A stretch of DNA of 12,448 nt from JAJNBA01 sp035696925 (lineage in GTDB: Bacteria; Actinomycetota; UBA4738; HRBIN12), in contig DASSDW010000231.1 of the NCBI GenBank assembly GCA_035696925.1, positions 1 through 12,448 on the forward strand, read 5' to 3'. The notes under the pieces are model-generated. The model was not told the DNA's origin and ran no database searches. It was given only the letters and a program-made list of their open reading frames with translations. The translations under genes were made by a program, and so were the position numbers. Below are positions 1 to 6,794 of this stretch, in pieces (the first letter of the stretch is position 1; every line of letters begins with the position of its first letter).

Positions 1-1
1 G

Positions 2-724
2 GCGCGCCGGTTCGGGATCGAGGGCGCGATCACCTGGAACCTCGCGGAGGTCGCGTTCGACTCCTGCCTCGCGGGCCACTGGGATACCTCCCTCGAGATC
101 CACGATGCGGAGATCGCCCGGATCGAGGGAGGCGCACCCCACTACCTCGAGACGCAGCATCGGCAGAGCCGATCGAGGATCCGGCTGGGCCGGGGTGACG
201 TGGCGGGGGCGCTCGAGGACGCCGAGCGCGCCGTGGCCGCGGGTCGGGAAGCCCGTGACCCACAGGCGCTCCTGCCCTGCCTCGCGGAGCGAGCGAAGGC
301 GTTGCTCGCTGCGGGGCGAGGGGAAGAGGCCGAGGCCGACGTCTCGGAGATCGTGGAACGGAACGCCGCCGAACCGTCGCTGGACTGGTCGTGGTGGATC
401 CTCCAGGCGGCGATCGTGCTCACGGAGCGGGGCCGCGGGGAGGACCTCCTGGCGTTGGGAGGCGAGGACCTCCCGTCGGAATGGGTCCGCGCGGCGCGCC
501 GGTGGGCTTCGGGCGAATTCGCCGGGGCCGCGGACCTGCTGGAGGAGATGGGCGCGGCGCCGGACGAGGCGTCCGCGCGGAAGAAGGAAGCCGAGCGGCT
601 GATCGCGGCGGGTCGCCGAGCCGAGGCCGAGCCGTCCCTCGCACGAGCGCTCGAGCTCTTCCGGTCGATGGGGGCCGCCGGGTCGATCCGCGAGGCGGAG
701 CGCCTGCTCGCCCCGCCGGCGTGA
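2..724 (+). CDS. C-terminal part of a TPR-repeat regulator (likely AAA-ATPase/adenylate cyclase or LuxR-type), 5' truncated
   Basis: An open frame runs from the window edge to TGA at 722-724, giving 240 visible residues with no start in view; an internal ATG at 200 is not needed, because the frame is open and coherent upstream of it. The protein is almost entirely alpha-helical and alanine/glutamate rich, with TPR-like helix pairs such as AGALEDAERAVAAGREA, ALLPCLAERAKALLAAGR and ARKKEAERLIAAGRRAEAE. The end (ALELFRSMGAAGSIREAERL) resembles the closing repeat of large actinobacterial proteins with an N-terminal class III cyclase or LuxR-type ATPase module followed by TPRs. That assignment is inference, because the catalytic or ATPase part lies outside the window. 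It converges on the dehydrogenase gene with 11 bp between stop codons. The role is probably signal-responsive regulation in the cytoplasm; partner and ligand are unknown. Confidence 0.6.
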   Translation, partial: ARRFGIEGAITWNLAEVAFDSCLAGHWDTSLEIHDAEIARIEGGAPHYLETQHRQSRSRIRLGRGDVAGALEDAERAVAAGREARDPQALLPCLAERAKALLAAGRGEEAEADVSEIVERNAAEPSLDWSWWILQAAIVLTERGRGEDLLALGGEDLPSEWVRAARRWASGEFAGAADLLEEMGAAPDEASARKKEAERLIAAGRRAEAEPSLARALELFRSMGAAGSIREAERLLAPPA

Positions 725-735
725 GGAACCGAGCG

Positions 736-1713
736 CTAGGAACGACCGCCGGGCGCGTACCCGAGCTCCACGTCGACGACGTTGCGGAGCGGCTCGCCCG
801 CCACGAATCGCTCGAGGTTGTCCACGAAGAGCGCGACGACGTCATCCGCCCAGCGTTCGTGATCGCCGGCGCGGTGCGGCGAGACCAGCACGTTCGGCAT
901 CCCCCACAACGGACTTTCGGGTGGAAGAGGCTCCACCGCGAACACGTCGAGCGCAGCGCCGGCGATCACGCCTCGCTCGAGCGCCTCGATCAAGGCCGGC
1001 TCGTCCACGGTCGAGCCCCGGCCGATGTTCACGAAGACCGCGTGCGACTGCATCGCCGCGAAGGCCGCGGCATCGAACAGCCCACGGGTCGCCGCGGTGA
1101 TCGGCAGCACGTTCACGACGTGGTCGGCGCGGGCGAGCTCGGCATGGAGCTCCTCCACGCCGACGATCGCCTCGAAGGTCTCGTCCGGCCGGCGAGGCGT
1201 GCGCGCCACGCCCCGTAAGTGGAGCCCCACCGCCCGGAGCAGCCGCCCCACCTCGGTTCCGATGGATCCCGCGCCGACCACCAGGGCCGTCGTGCCCCGG
1301 AGCAGCGTGATCTCGTCGGCCGGCCACTCCCCCGGCCGGAGACGCGCGTCCTCGAGGAGCCGGGCCGAGAACGCGAGGACGAAGCCCAGCACCGATTCCG
1401 CGAGGCCGGGATCGTAGACGCCGGCGGCGTTGGTGAGGACGACGCCGTGCGTCGGCAGCGTCGGCGACGCCAGCTCCTCCACGCCCGCCGAGATCGACTG
1501 GATCCAGCGGAGCCGCGGCGCTCGCGGCACGACGTCGAGCAGTCGCGGCCGATCGAAGTTCCACGCGAACACCGCGTCGAGCTCGGGGAGATGGGTCTCG
1601 AGGCCCTCGACGCCGGTCACCTGCACGAGCCGAGCGAGATCGGCGGCCGCTCGCAGGTCGGGGAGCTCTCGATCGACCGCATCGACGATCGCGACGAGCG
1701 GGGCGGGAGCCAC
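736..1713 (-). CDS. D-isomer-specific 2-hydroxyacid dehydrogenase (GhrA-like NAD(P)-dependent reductase)
   Basis: This 325-residue cytosolic protein has the full layout of the D-2-hydroxyacid dehydrogenase family: split substrate domain (about 1-105 and 285-325) around a Rossmann domain. The dinucleotide motif GAGSIG lies at 147-152. The catalytic triad is visible: Arg232 in NIGRGS, Glu261 in DVFAVEPLPPESPLW, and His280 in SPHRAG. The family interconverts 2-oxoacids and D-2-hydroxyacids using NAD(P)H; GhrA-type members reduce glyoxylate and hydroxypyruvate, but the true substrate cannot be read from the sequence. Start is GTG at 1711-1713, whose first base is the last base of the upstream acetyltransferase TAG, so translational coupling is likely. 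It is the last gene of the operon that begins with the histidine kinase. The link between this enzyme and K+ transport is not obvious; it may be a passenger gene. Family call is firm, substrate is not. Confidence 0.88.
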   Translation of the reverse strand: MAPAPLVAIVDAVDRELPDLRAAADLARLVQVTGVEGLETHLPELDAVFAWNFDRPRLLDVVPRAPRLRWIQSISAGVEELASPTLPTHGVVLTNAAGVYDPGLAESVLGFVLAFSARLLEDARLRPGEWPADEITLLRGTTALVVGAGSIGTEVGRLLRAVGLHLRGVARTPRRPDETFEAIVGVEELHAELARADHVVNVLPITAATRGLFDAAAFAAMQSHAVFVNIGRGSTVDEPALIEALERGVIAGAALDVFAVEPLPPESPLWGMPNVLVSPHRAGDHERWADDVVALFVDNLERFVAGEPLRNVVDVELGYAPGGRS

Positions 1714-2201
1714 TACAGGTTCGCGAGCATCGTCCAGGTGTCGGAGGAGTCACCGGACTCGCCGACCTTCTCGAAGCCGGCCCGCTGATACATCATCCGT
1801 GAGCGGTTGTGGACGGCGACGGAGAGGGAGAGCGCCTGGAAGCCCTCCTCGCGTGCCTGCACCATGCAGGAACGGAGGACCGCCTGGCCGATGCCCTTGC
1901 GACGATGGAGCGGCGCCACGGCGATGCTGAGCTCCGGCGTCTTCTCGTTCACGAACCCGAACCCGGGCTCCTCCTCCGTGAAGACGCGATACCAGGCCGC
2001 TCCCACGGGCTGGCCGTCGATCTCCGCGACGACGCCGCCGTCGCCCTCTCGCCCCCAGTCCTCGTGGTAGCGCCGAAGCGTGGGCTCGACCAGGAACTCC
2101 TCGATGCTCTCCCGCGGCCAGTCGGGGTTCCACCGCGCGGCCTCGTACAGCATCGTGCGGAGGAACTCCGCGTCGTCCTTGGTGGCGGGCCGGATGTTCA
2201 C
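1713..2201 (-). CDS. GNAT-family N-acetyltransferase
   Basis: This 162-residue protein matches the GNAT fold from end to end. It begins NIRPATKDDAEFLRTML (beta1-alpha1), carries a central strand VVAEIDGQPVGAAWYRVF (57-74), and has the acetyl-CoA pyrophosphate loop in LSIAVAPLHRRKGIGQAVL (91-109), where Arg100-x-x-Gly103-x-Gly105 is the R/Q-x-x-G-x-G/A signature. The C-terminal part has VAVHNRSRMMYQRAGFEKVG (128-147) with Asn132 and Tyr138 in the usual motif-B positions. It transfers an acetyl group from acetyl-CoA to an amine; the acceptor (amino acid, polyamine, antibiotic or protein) cannot be told. I choose the GTG at 2199-2201, four bases after the permease stop, because the family fold starts there; no strong Shine-Dalgarno is present, so coupling to the permease is likely. 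Its TAG overlaps the next GTG by one base. Confidence 0.88.
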   Translation of the reverse strand: MNIRPATKDDAEFLRTMLYEAARWNPDWPRESIEEFLVEPTLRRYHEDWGREGDGGVVAEIDGQPVGAAWYRVFTEEEPGFGFVNEKTPELSIAVAPLHRRKGIGQAVLRSCMVQAREEGFQALSLSVAVHNRSRMMYQRAGFEKVGESGDSSDTWTMLANL

Positions 2202-2205
2202 GCGG

Positions 2206-4554
2206 CTAGCGTACCGCGGGGCCGGTGGGCACCCCGCCGCTCGACGCGCTCCGGAGCGTCTCGGGCGCGGACAGGTGGAACGGGACGCTCGTGACGACCA
2301 CGTCCCGCTCGAAGAGCAGCATCCGCTTGAAGAACAGCGCGGACTGGTTGTGGAGCAGGCTCTGCCACCAGTGCTCCGGCACGAGCTCCGGGAGGACCAC
2401 CGTCACCACGGTGTCGCCCCGAGCGGTGCGGCTCCGTACCTCCGCGAGGAACGGCGGACCGAGATCGCGGAAGGCCGCCTCCACGAGGACGAGCGGGACG
2501 TCCATGCGCCGGTCGTGCCAGGCCTCGACGACCTTGGGGATCTCCTCGGGATCGGTGGCCATGTGGATCGCCTGGATCGAGGACGGTTGGAGCGACTTCG
2601 CGTAGACGAGCGCGCGCACGGTCGCGTCCTGCACGCTCGAGACCGGCACGATCACCTCGCTCCGCGGCCGCTCGATCGGGCGCGCGCCCGCGGCGAAGTG
2701 CGGCTCGCCCGGGACGAGCGGCACGTTCGTGACGACGATCCCGGGCTGGAACAACAGGGAGGTCTTCAACAGGAACGCGGACCGGTGCCGGACGAGCTGC
2801 AGGAGTGAGCCCGAGGTCACGACCTCCGGGATCACGACGGTGACGAAGTCCGTCGCGGCCGGCCGCTGCTTCAGGTAGCGGAGCACCGCCCGCACCGGGT
2901 GCTCCTCTCCGCCCGGCAGGAGCGCGAGCTCGTCGTACCGCGGCGCCACGCGCCGCCACGTCTCCCGGGCTTCCTCGAGACGCTCCTCCGGACCGACCCA
3001 GAGCGCCGTCATGGCCTGGCATCGGATCGTGAAAAGGTAGGAGACGGCGTCGATCGTCGCCGGCCCGAAGTCGCCGACGAGCAGCACGAAGGAGTTGGTC
3101 GCCGCGACGTCGCCGGTCAGGTTCCCGGCGCGGAGGAGCCGGCCGATCCGTCGGTAGTGCCTGTTGATCAGGAGGAACAGGATCACGATGATCGGGATCG
3201 CGATCACCACCACGTAGGCGCCTTTCAGGAACTTCGTGATCGTGGCGACGACGAGGACGATCCCCGTGACGGCCGCGCCCACCCCGTTCAGGGTTGCCCG
3301 CCAGCGCCAGCCGGCGCCGCGCATCCGGAACCAGCGGCGCACCATGCCCGCCTGCGACAGCGTGAACGCCGTGAAGACCCCGATCACGTAAAGCTGGATC
3401 AGATCCGTGAGCGAGGCGTCGTAGAGCCAGATCAGGAAGATCGCGAGGCCGGCGAGGACGATCACGCCGTTCGAGAACACCAGGCGGTCGCCCCGGTTGC
3501 GGAACTGGCTCGGCATGAACTGATCCCGCGCGAGGATCGACGACAGACGGGGGAAGTCCTGGAACGCCGTGTTCGCGGCGAGGATCAAGATCCCCGCCGT
3601 GAAGATCTGCAGGACGATGAACCACAGGCCGCCGCCGAAGATCGCCTCGCCGATCAGCGACAGGACCGAGCGCGAATGCGCGATCTCCTCCGTGATCCGG
3701 ACGTGGAGGAGCTCGGACAACACGGTGATGCCGAGGAACAGGACGCTCGCGAGCAGGCCCATGATCGCGAGCGTGGCGGCGGCGTTCTTCGCCTGGGGAC
3801 GGCGGAACGCCTGCACGCCGTCGGCGACGGCCTCCACGCCGGTGAGCGCGGACGCGCCCGAGGAGAACGCCCGGAGGAGGAGGAACAAGGTGAGCGCCGT
3901 CTCCGCCTCGACGGGCAGGTCGGCAGTCGCCGCCAGGTGGCACTCGGACAGGCATTGCAACAGCCCGGTCACGATCGTGGCTCCCACGATCGCCACGAAA
4001 CCGTAGGTCGGAAGCGCGAAGAGGGCTCCCGCCTCCTTCACGCCGCGGAGGTTCGCCGCCGTCACCAGCGCCACCAACAGGGACGCGATCAGCACCTTCT
4101 GGTCCGCGAGCGACGGGGCCGCGGACGTGATCGCGATCGTCCCCGCGGTGATCGAGACCGCGACGGTGAGGACGTAGTCCGTGAGGATCGCGGCTGCGGC
4201 GATCAGGCCGGGAACCGTGCCCAGGTTCTCACGGGCCACGATGTAGGAGCCGCCTCCCCGCGGGTAGGCCTTGACCGTCTGCCGGTAGGAGGTCACGACG
4301 ATCGCGAGCAGCGCGGCGATCGCCAGGGCGACCGGGAGTCGATACGAGAGCGCGGCGACGCCGGCCGTGATGAAGACCAGCATCATCTCCTCGGTGGCGT
4401 AGGCGACCGAGGAGAGGGTGTCGGAGGAGAAGACCGGCAGCGCGAGCGACTTCGGGAGGAGCTGGTGCTCCTGAGACGACGTCGAGAGCGCCCGTCCCAC
4501 GAGGAGGCGCTTCAGGGCGCCGCCGACCCCCGAGCCATCGGTGCGCGTGGCCAT
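2206..4554 (-). CDS. APC/KUP-type permease, probable KimA-like K+/H+ symporter with duplicated cytosolic C-terminal domain
   Basis: This 782-residue inner-membrane protein has about 12 membrane segments in residues 1-465, then a long cytosolic tail. The start of TM1 (LPVFSSDTLSSVAYATEE) is typical of KimA/YdaO-like APC permeases. Residues I recall as coordinating K+ in Bacillus KimA (Asp36, Tyr43, Asp117, Tyr118, Thr230, Glu233) have counterparts here at Asp45, Tyr52, Asp126, Tyr127, Thr238 and Glu241, with matching spacing within each block; this supports K+ rather than amino acid transport. The tail holds two related domains, about 486-613 and 633-760, described under findings; relatives of about 600-660 residues normally have one. 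ATG at 4552-4554 is nine bases after the response-regulator stop and has no clear Shine-Dalgarno. Neighbouring Kdp-type regulators and RCK proteins fit a K+ role. An amino acid substrate remains possible. In KimA the tail binds c-di-AMP; whether this one does is unknown. Confidence 0.85.
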   Translation of the reverse strand: MATRTDGSGVGGALKRLLVGRALSTSSQEHQLLPKSLALPVFSSDTLSSVAYATEEMMLVFITAGVAALSYRLPVALAIAALLAIVVTSYRQTVKAYPRGGGSYIVARENLGTVPGLIAAAAILTDYVLTVAVSITAGTIAITSAAPSLADQKVLIASLLVALVTAANLRGVKEAGALFALPTYGFVAIVGATIVTGLLQCLSECHLAATADLPVEAETALTLFLLLRAFSSGASALTGVEAVADGVQAFRRPQAKNAAATLAIMGLLASVLFLGITVLSELLHVRITEEIAHSRSVLSLIGEAIFGGGLWFIVLQIFTAGILILAANTAFQDFPRLSSILARDQFMPSQFRNRGDRLVFSNGVIVLAGLAIFLIWLYDASLTDLIQLYVIGVFTAFTLSQAGMVRRWFRMRGAGWRWRATLNGVGAAVTGIVLVVATITKFLKGAYVVVIAIPIIVILFLLINRHYRRIGRLLRAGNLTGDVAATNSFVLLVGDFGPATIDAVSYLFTIRCQAMTALWVGPEERLEEARETWRRVAPRYDELALLPGGEEHPVRAVLRYLKQRPAATDFVTVVIPEVVTSGSLLQLVRHRSAFLLKTSLLFQPGIVVTNVPLVPGEPHFAAGARPIERPRSEVIVPVSSVQDATVRALVYAKSLQPSSIQAIHMATDPEEIPKVVEAWHDRRMDVPLVLVEAAFRDLGPPFLAEVRSRTARGDTVVTVVLPELVPEHWWQSLLHNQSALFFKRMLLFERDVVVTSVPFHLSAPETLRSASSGGVPTGPAVR

Positions 4555-4563
4555 CGGAGGATG

Positions 4564-5262
4564 CTACGACTCGGCGTCCGTGCTTTCCGCGATCCAGCGG
4601 TAGCCGACACCCGGCTCGGTGACGATCAGCTGTGGCGCCTGCGCATCGTCGCCGAGCTTCTTGCGGAGGGCGCGCACGTACGTCCGGAGGTACGTCGTCT
4701 CCGTCCCGTAGCCCTGTCCCCACACCTTCCGGAGGAGCCACTGATGCGTGAGGAGCTTGCCGGGATGCGTCGCGAACGCCTCCAGCAGCTGGTACTCGGT
4801 CGGCGTCAGGCGCAGGGTCTCGCCGACCATGGTCACGAGGCGCCGTCCGAGGTCCATCTCGAGCGTGCCGAACCGCATCGTCGGCGCCGGCGGCTCCCCC
4901 GGCTGCGCCCGCCGCATCGCCGCCCGCGCCCGCGCGAGCAGCTCCTCCATCGCGAACGGCTTCGTCACGTAGTCGTCGGCCCCCGCGTCGAGCGCCGCCA
5001 CCTTGTCCTGCTGCGCGTCGCGGACCGAGAGGACGATGATCGGGAGCTCCGTGAACCCGCGGACGCGACGGATCACCTCGGTCCCATCGAGGTCAGGGAG
5101 GCCGAGGTCCAGCAGCATCAGCTCGGGAGCGCTCTCGGCCGCGCCGATCACCGCCTCCTCGCCGGTCCCCACGGTCTGCACCTCGTACCCGTGGGCCTCG
5201 AGGCTGGTCCGGAGAGCACGACGGATCTGGGGCTCGTCGTCGACGACCAACACCCGGTTCAC
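4564..5262 (-). CDS. OmpR/PhoB-family response regulator, KdpE-like
   Basis: This 232-residue protein has a receiver domain (1-118) and a winged-helix DNA-binding domain (about 127-227). Receiver residues are complete: acidic pocket Asp8/Asp9, phospho-acceptor Asp52 in LLDLGLPDLDG, Ser79 and Lys101 in YVTKPF. The effector domain shows LTPTEYQLLEAF and the KdpE-type stretch TYLRTYVRALRKKLG followed by VTEPGVGYRWI. I choose GTG at 5260-5262: it yields VNRVLVVDDE, the proper receiver start, and has AGGAGGTG seven to eight bases upstream. The upstream in-frame extension is low-complexity and overlaps the kinase. The gene overlaps the kinase stop by four bases (GTGA), so the two are a cognate pair. 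No kdpFABC genes are in the window, so the probable targets are this operon and perhaps ceoBC. Family call firm, regulon inferred. Confidence 0.93.
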   Translation of the reverse strand: MNRVLVVDDEPQIRRALRTSLEAHGYEVQTVGTGEEAVIGAAESAPELMLLDLGLPDLDGTEVIRRVRGFTELPIIVLSVRDAQQDKVAALDAGADDYVTKPFAMEELLARARAAMRRAQPGEPPAPTMRFGTLEMDLGRRLVTMVGETLRLTPTEYQLLEAFATHPGKLLTHQWLLRKVWGQGYGTETTYLRTYVRALRKKLGDDAQAPQLIVTEPGVGYRWIAESTDAES

Positions 5263-6707
5263 GGAGCCACCTCCTCGCGCGGGATCTCGAACGCCACCAC
5301 GCAGCCGCCGTCCGGGCCGCCCTCGATCCAGATCCGACCCCCGTGCGCCACCACGACCGCCTTCGAGATCGCGAGCCCCAGACCGCTGCCCGGTGTCTCC
5401 GGGCTCGACGATCCACGATAGAACGCCTCGAAGACCCGTTCGCGTTCGTCCGATGGCACCCCTGGCCCCTGGTCCGCGATCCGGACCTGGACGGCATCTC
5501 GGATCCACTGGACGCTGACCCGGATCTCGCTTCCTTCCGGAGCGTGCCGGCCGGCGTTCTCCAGGAGGTTCGTGAGCACCTGGTCGAGCTGGACCGGGTC
5601 GACGGAGACGTCGGGGAGATCGGGCGGGAGATCGGCGGCGACGGTGTGATGGACGAGCCGCGGTCGCATCCGCGCCAGCACGACCTCCACGATCTCATCC
5701 ATCGCGGCCTGCTGGCGTGTCGGGGTCAGGGCGCCGGCCCGGATCCGCGCGAGGTCGAGGAGGTTGCCGACGAGCCGGTTCAGACGATCCGTCTCCTCGA
5801 GGATCGTCGTCAGCAGCTCCCGCTCCTGGTCGGGATCGTGTTCCACCGCTGCGTCCAGCAGGCTGGTGACGCCCGCCTTGATCGAGGCGAGCGGCGTGCG
5901 GAGATCGTGGGTGACCGAGGAGAACATCGCGGCGCGGAGCTGGTTCGTCTCGGCGTCGAGCTGGGCGATCCGTGCGCGAGCGTCCAGCCGCGCGCGGTCG
6001 AGTGCCGCGGTCGCCTGGCGCGCCGCGGCCTCGAGCAGGAGCTGGTCGTCGCGCGAGAACGGCCGGCCTCCGTTCGGGCGCTCGGCGACGAGCCTGCCGA
6101 TCGAGGACTCCCCGGCCAGCAACGGGACGGTCGTGCGCGGCCCCGCGGACGACTCGCCGTCGGTCCTGGAGACGGCGCGGAGCTCCATTCCGTCGAGCGT
6201 CGCCTCCACCTCGACCTTCGACAGGGCGAACGGCTCGAGGAGGACCTCGGCGAACTCGTCGAGCACGCGGTCCGGGACCTCGCCGGTGTGCAGGGTGCTC
6301 GAGAGCGTCCCCAGGAACCGCGCCTCTCGCTCGCGGCGGGAGGCGCGCGCCCGGTCCTCGCTCGCCTGACCGACCAGCAGCCCCACGATGAGGGCCACCG
6401 AGAGGAACACGACCCCCGTCGCGACGTCTTCCACGTCGTCGAAGCGGAACGTGAGCTGCGGGTCCTCGACGACGAGCGGCCTGATCGTCGAGGCGAGGAT
6501 CCCTGCGATGAGGCCGGCCCCCAGCCCGCCCGCCACGGCGGCGATCACGACCGCCAGCATGAACAGGGCGATCGAGATCTCGGGTCGGCTGGGAGCCAAA
6601 GGGAACGCGATCGCGGTGGCGATCGCGGGGGTGATCAGTCCGATCACCGTTCCCCGCAGCGTGAACTTCGCGGTTCCCTCGGCCTCGTGCTCCTCGCTCA
6701 CGACCAC
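5259..6707 (-). CDS. Membrane sensor histidine kinase resembling the C-terminal half of KdpD (DUF4118-GAF-HisKA-HATPase)
   Basis: This 482-residue kinase has four closely spaced hydrophobic segments (about 20-38, 43-60, 62-80, 97-113) like the DUF4118 module of KdpD, a GAF-like domain (about 126-236), a dimerisation/phosphoacceptor domain with His267 in SSVTHDLRTPLASIKAG, and a catalytic ATPase domain with N box NLLENAGRHAP (380-390), G1 box DQGPG (412-416) and G2 box GSGLGLAI (440-447). The wording NRLVGNLLDLARIRAG also matches KdpD. The N-terminal KdpD nucleotide-binding and Usp domains of full-length KdpD (about 900 residues) are absent. It should sense a membrane or ionic cue and phosphorylate the regulator encoded downstream. 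GTG at 6705-6707 is the longest supported start, with AAAGGGG about ten bases upstream; GTG at 6699-6701 is an alternative and would suit a leaderless transcript. First gene of a five-gene operon. Confidence 0.9.
   Translation of the reverse strand: MVVSEEHEAEGTAKFTLRGTVIGLITPAIATAIAFPLAPSRPEISIALFMLAVVIAAVAGGLGAGLIAGILASTIRPLVVEDPQLTFRFDDVEDVATGVVFLSVALIVGLLVGQASEDRARASRREREARFLGTLSSTLHTGEVPDRVLDEFAEVLLEPFALSKVEVEATLDGMELRAVSRTDGESSAGPRTTVPLLAGESSIGRLVAERPNGGRPFSRDDQLLLEAAARQATAALDRARLDARARIAQLDAETNQLRAAMFSSVTHDLRTPLASIKAGVTSLLDAAVEHDPDQERELLTTILEETDRLNRLVGNLLDLARIRAGALTPTRQQAAMDEIVEVVLARMRPRLVHHTVAADLPPDLPDVSVDPVQLDQVLTNLLENAGRHAPEGSEIRVSVQWIRDAVQVRIADQGPGVPSDERERVFEAFYRGSSSPETPGSGLGLAISKAVVVAHGGRIWIEGGPDGGCVVAFEIPREEVAP
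5270..5274 (-). promoter_or_regulatory. Ribosome binding site of the response regulator
   Basis: On the minus strand GGAGG (within GAGGAGGTG) sits seven bases before the GTG at 5262. It fixes the start of the response regulator and shows that this gene can be translated independently as well as by coupling to the kinase, whose stop overlaps the GTG. Confidence 0.8.
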
Positions 6708-6710
6708 GAC

Positions 6711-6716
6711 ACGCTA
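6711..6716 (-). promoter_or_regulatory. Candidate -10 element of the kinase operon promoter
   Basis: On the minus strand TAGCGT fits the actinobacterial TAnnnT pattern. It lies just downstream of the TTCACG repeat array, where an OmpR/PhoB-type activator would stand in for a -35 box. Transcription would start around 6704-6701, at or near the GTG codons at 6707 and 6701, implying a leaderless or nearly leaderless message. An alternative promoter further upstream (TTGACT at 6817-6812, 17-base gap, TGCGCT at 6794-6789) would place the repeats downstream of the start site instead. Neither has been tested. Confidence 0.35.
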
Positions 6717-6722
6717 GCCCCT

Positions 6723-6771
6723 TTCACGGGATCTTCACGCCTCGGGAAGGATCCTTCACGCTTCCCTCACG
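6723..6771. promoter_or_regulatory. Four phased TTCACG/CTCACG direct repeats, probable OmpR/PhoB-family operator
   Basis: On the plus strand TTCACG occurs at 6723-6728, 6734-6739 and 6755-6760, and CTCACG at 6766-6771. Start-to-start distances are 11, 21 and 11 bases, so two pairs of 11-base direct repeats lie on one face of the helix. This is the arrangement bound by tandem dimers of OmpR/PhoB regulators; Streptomyces PhoP boxes (GTTCACC, 11-base units) look similar. The array lies 16 bases upstream of the kinase GTG, so autoregulation by the KdpE-like regulator is the simplest reading. A phosphate regulator acting from elsewhere is the main alternative. Confidence 0.55.
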
Positions 6772-6794
6772 CCCTTGTCTCGAAGATGAGCGCA

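Noticed and set aside
724..743. AGGAAC direct repeat and AGCGCT palindrome between the first two genes as a terminator
   Set aside because: Stems are too short and there is no tail; nothing beyond a close convergent junction can be supported.
2899..5421. Long plus-strand frame of 840 codons opposite the permease and response regulator
   Set aside because: Its product is a low-complexity Arg/Asp/Glu/His mixture typical of the antisense of GC-rich genes, while the minus strand encodes clear, complete protein families.
5263..5508. N-terminal extension of 82 residues on the response regulator
   Set aside because: Gly/Arg-rich, overlaps the kinase ATPase domain in another frame, and the GTG at 5262 has a good Shine-Dalgarno and gives the normal receiver start.
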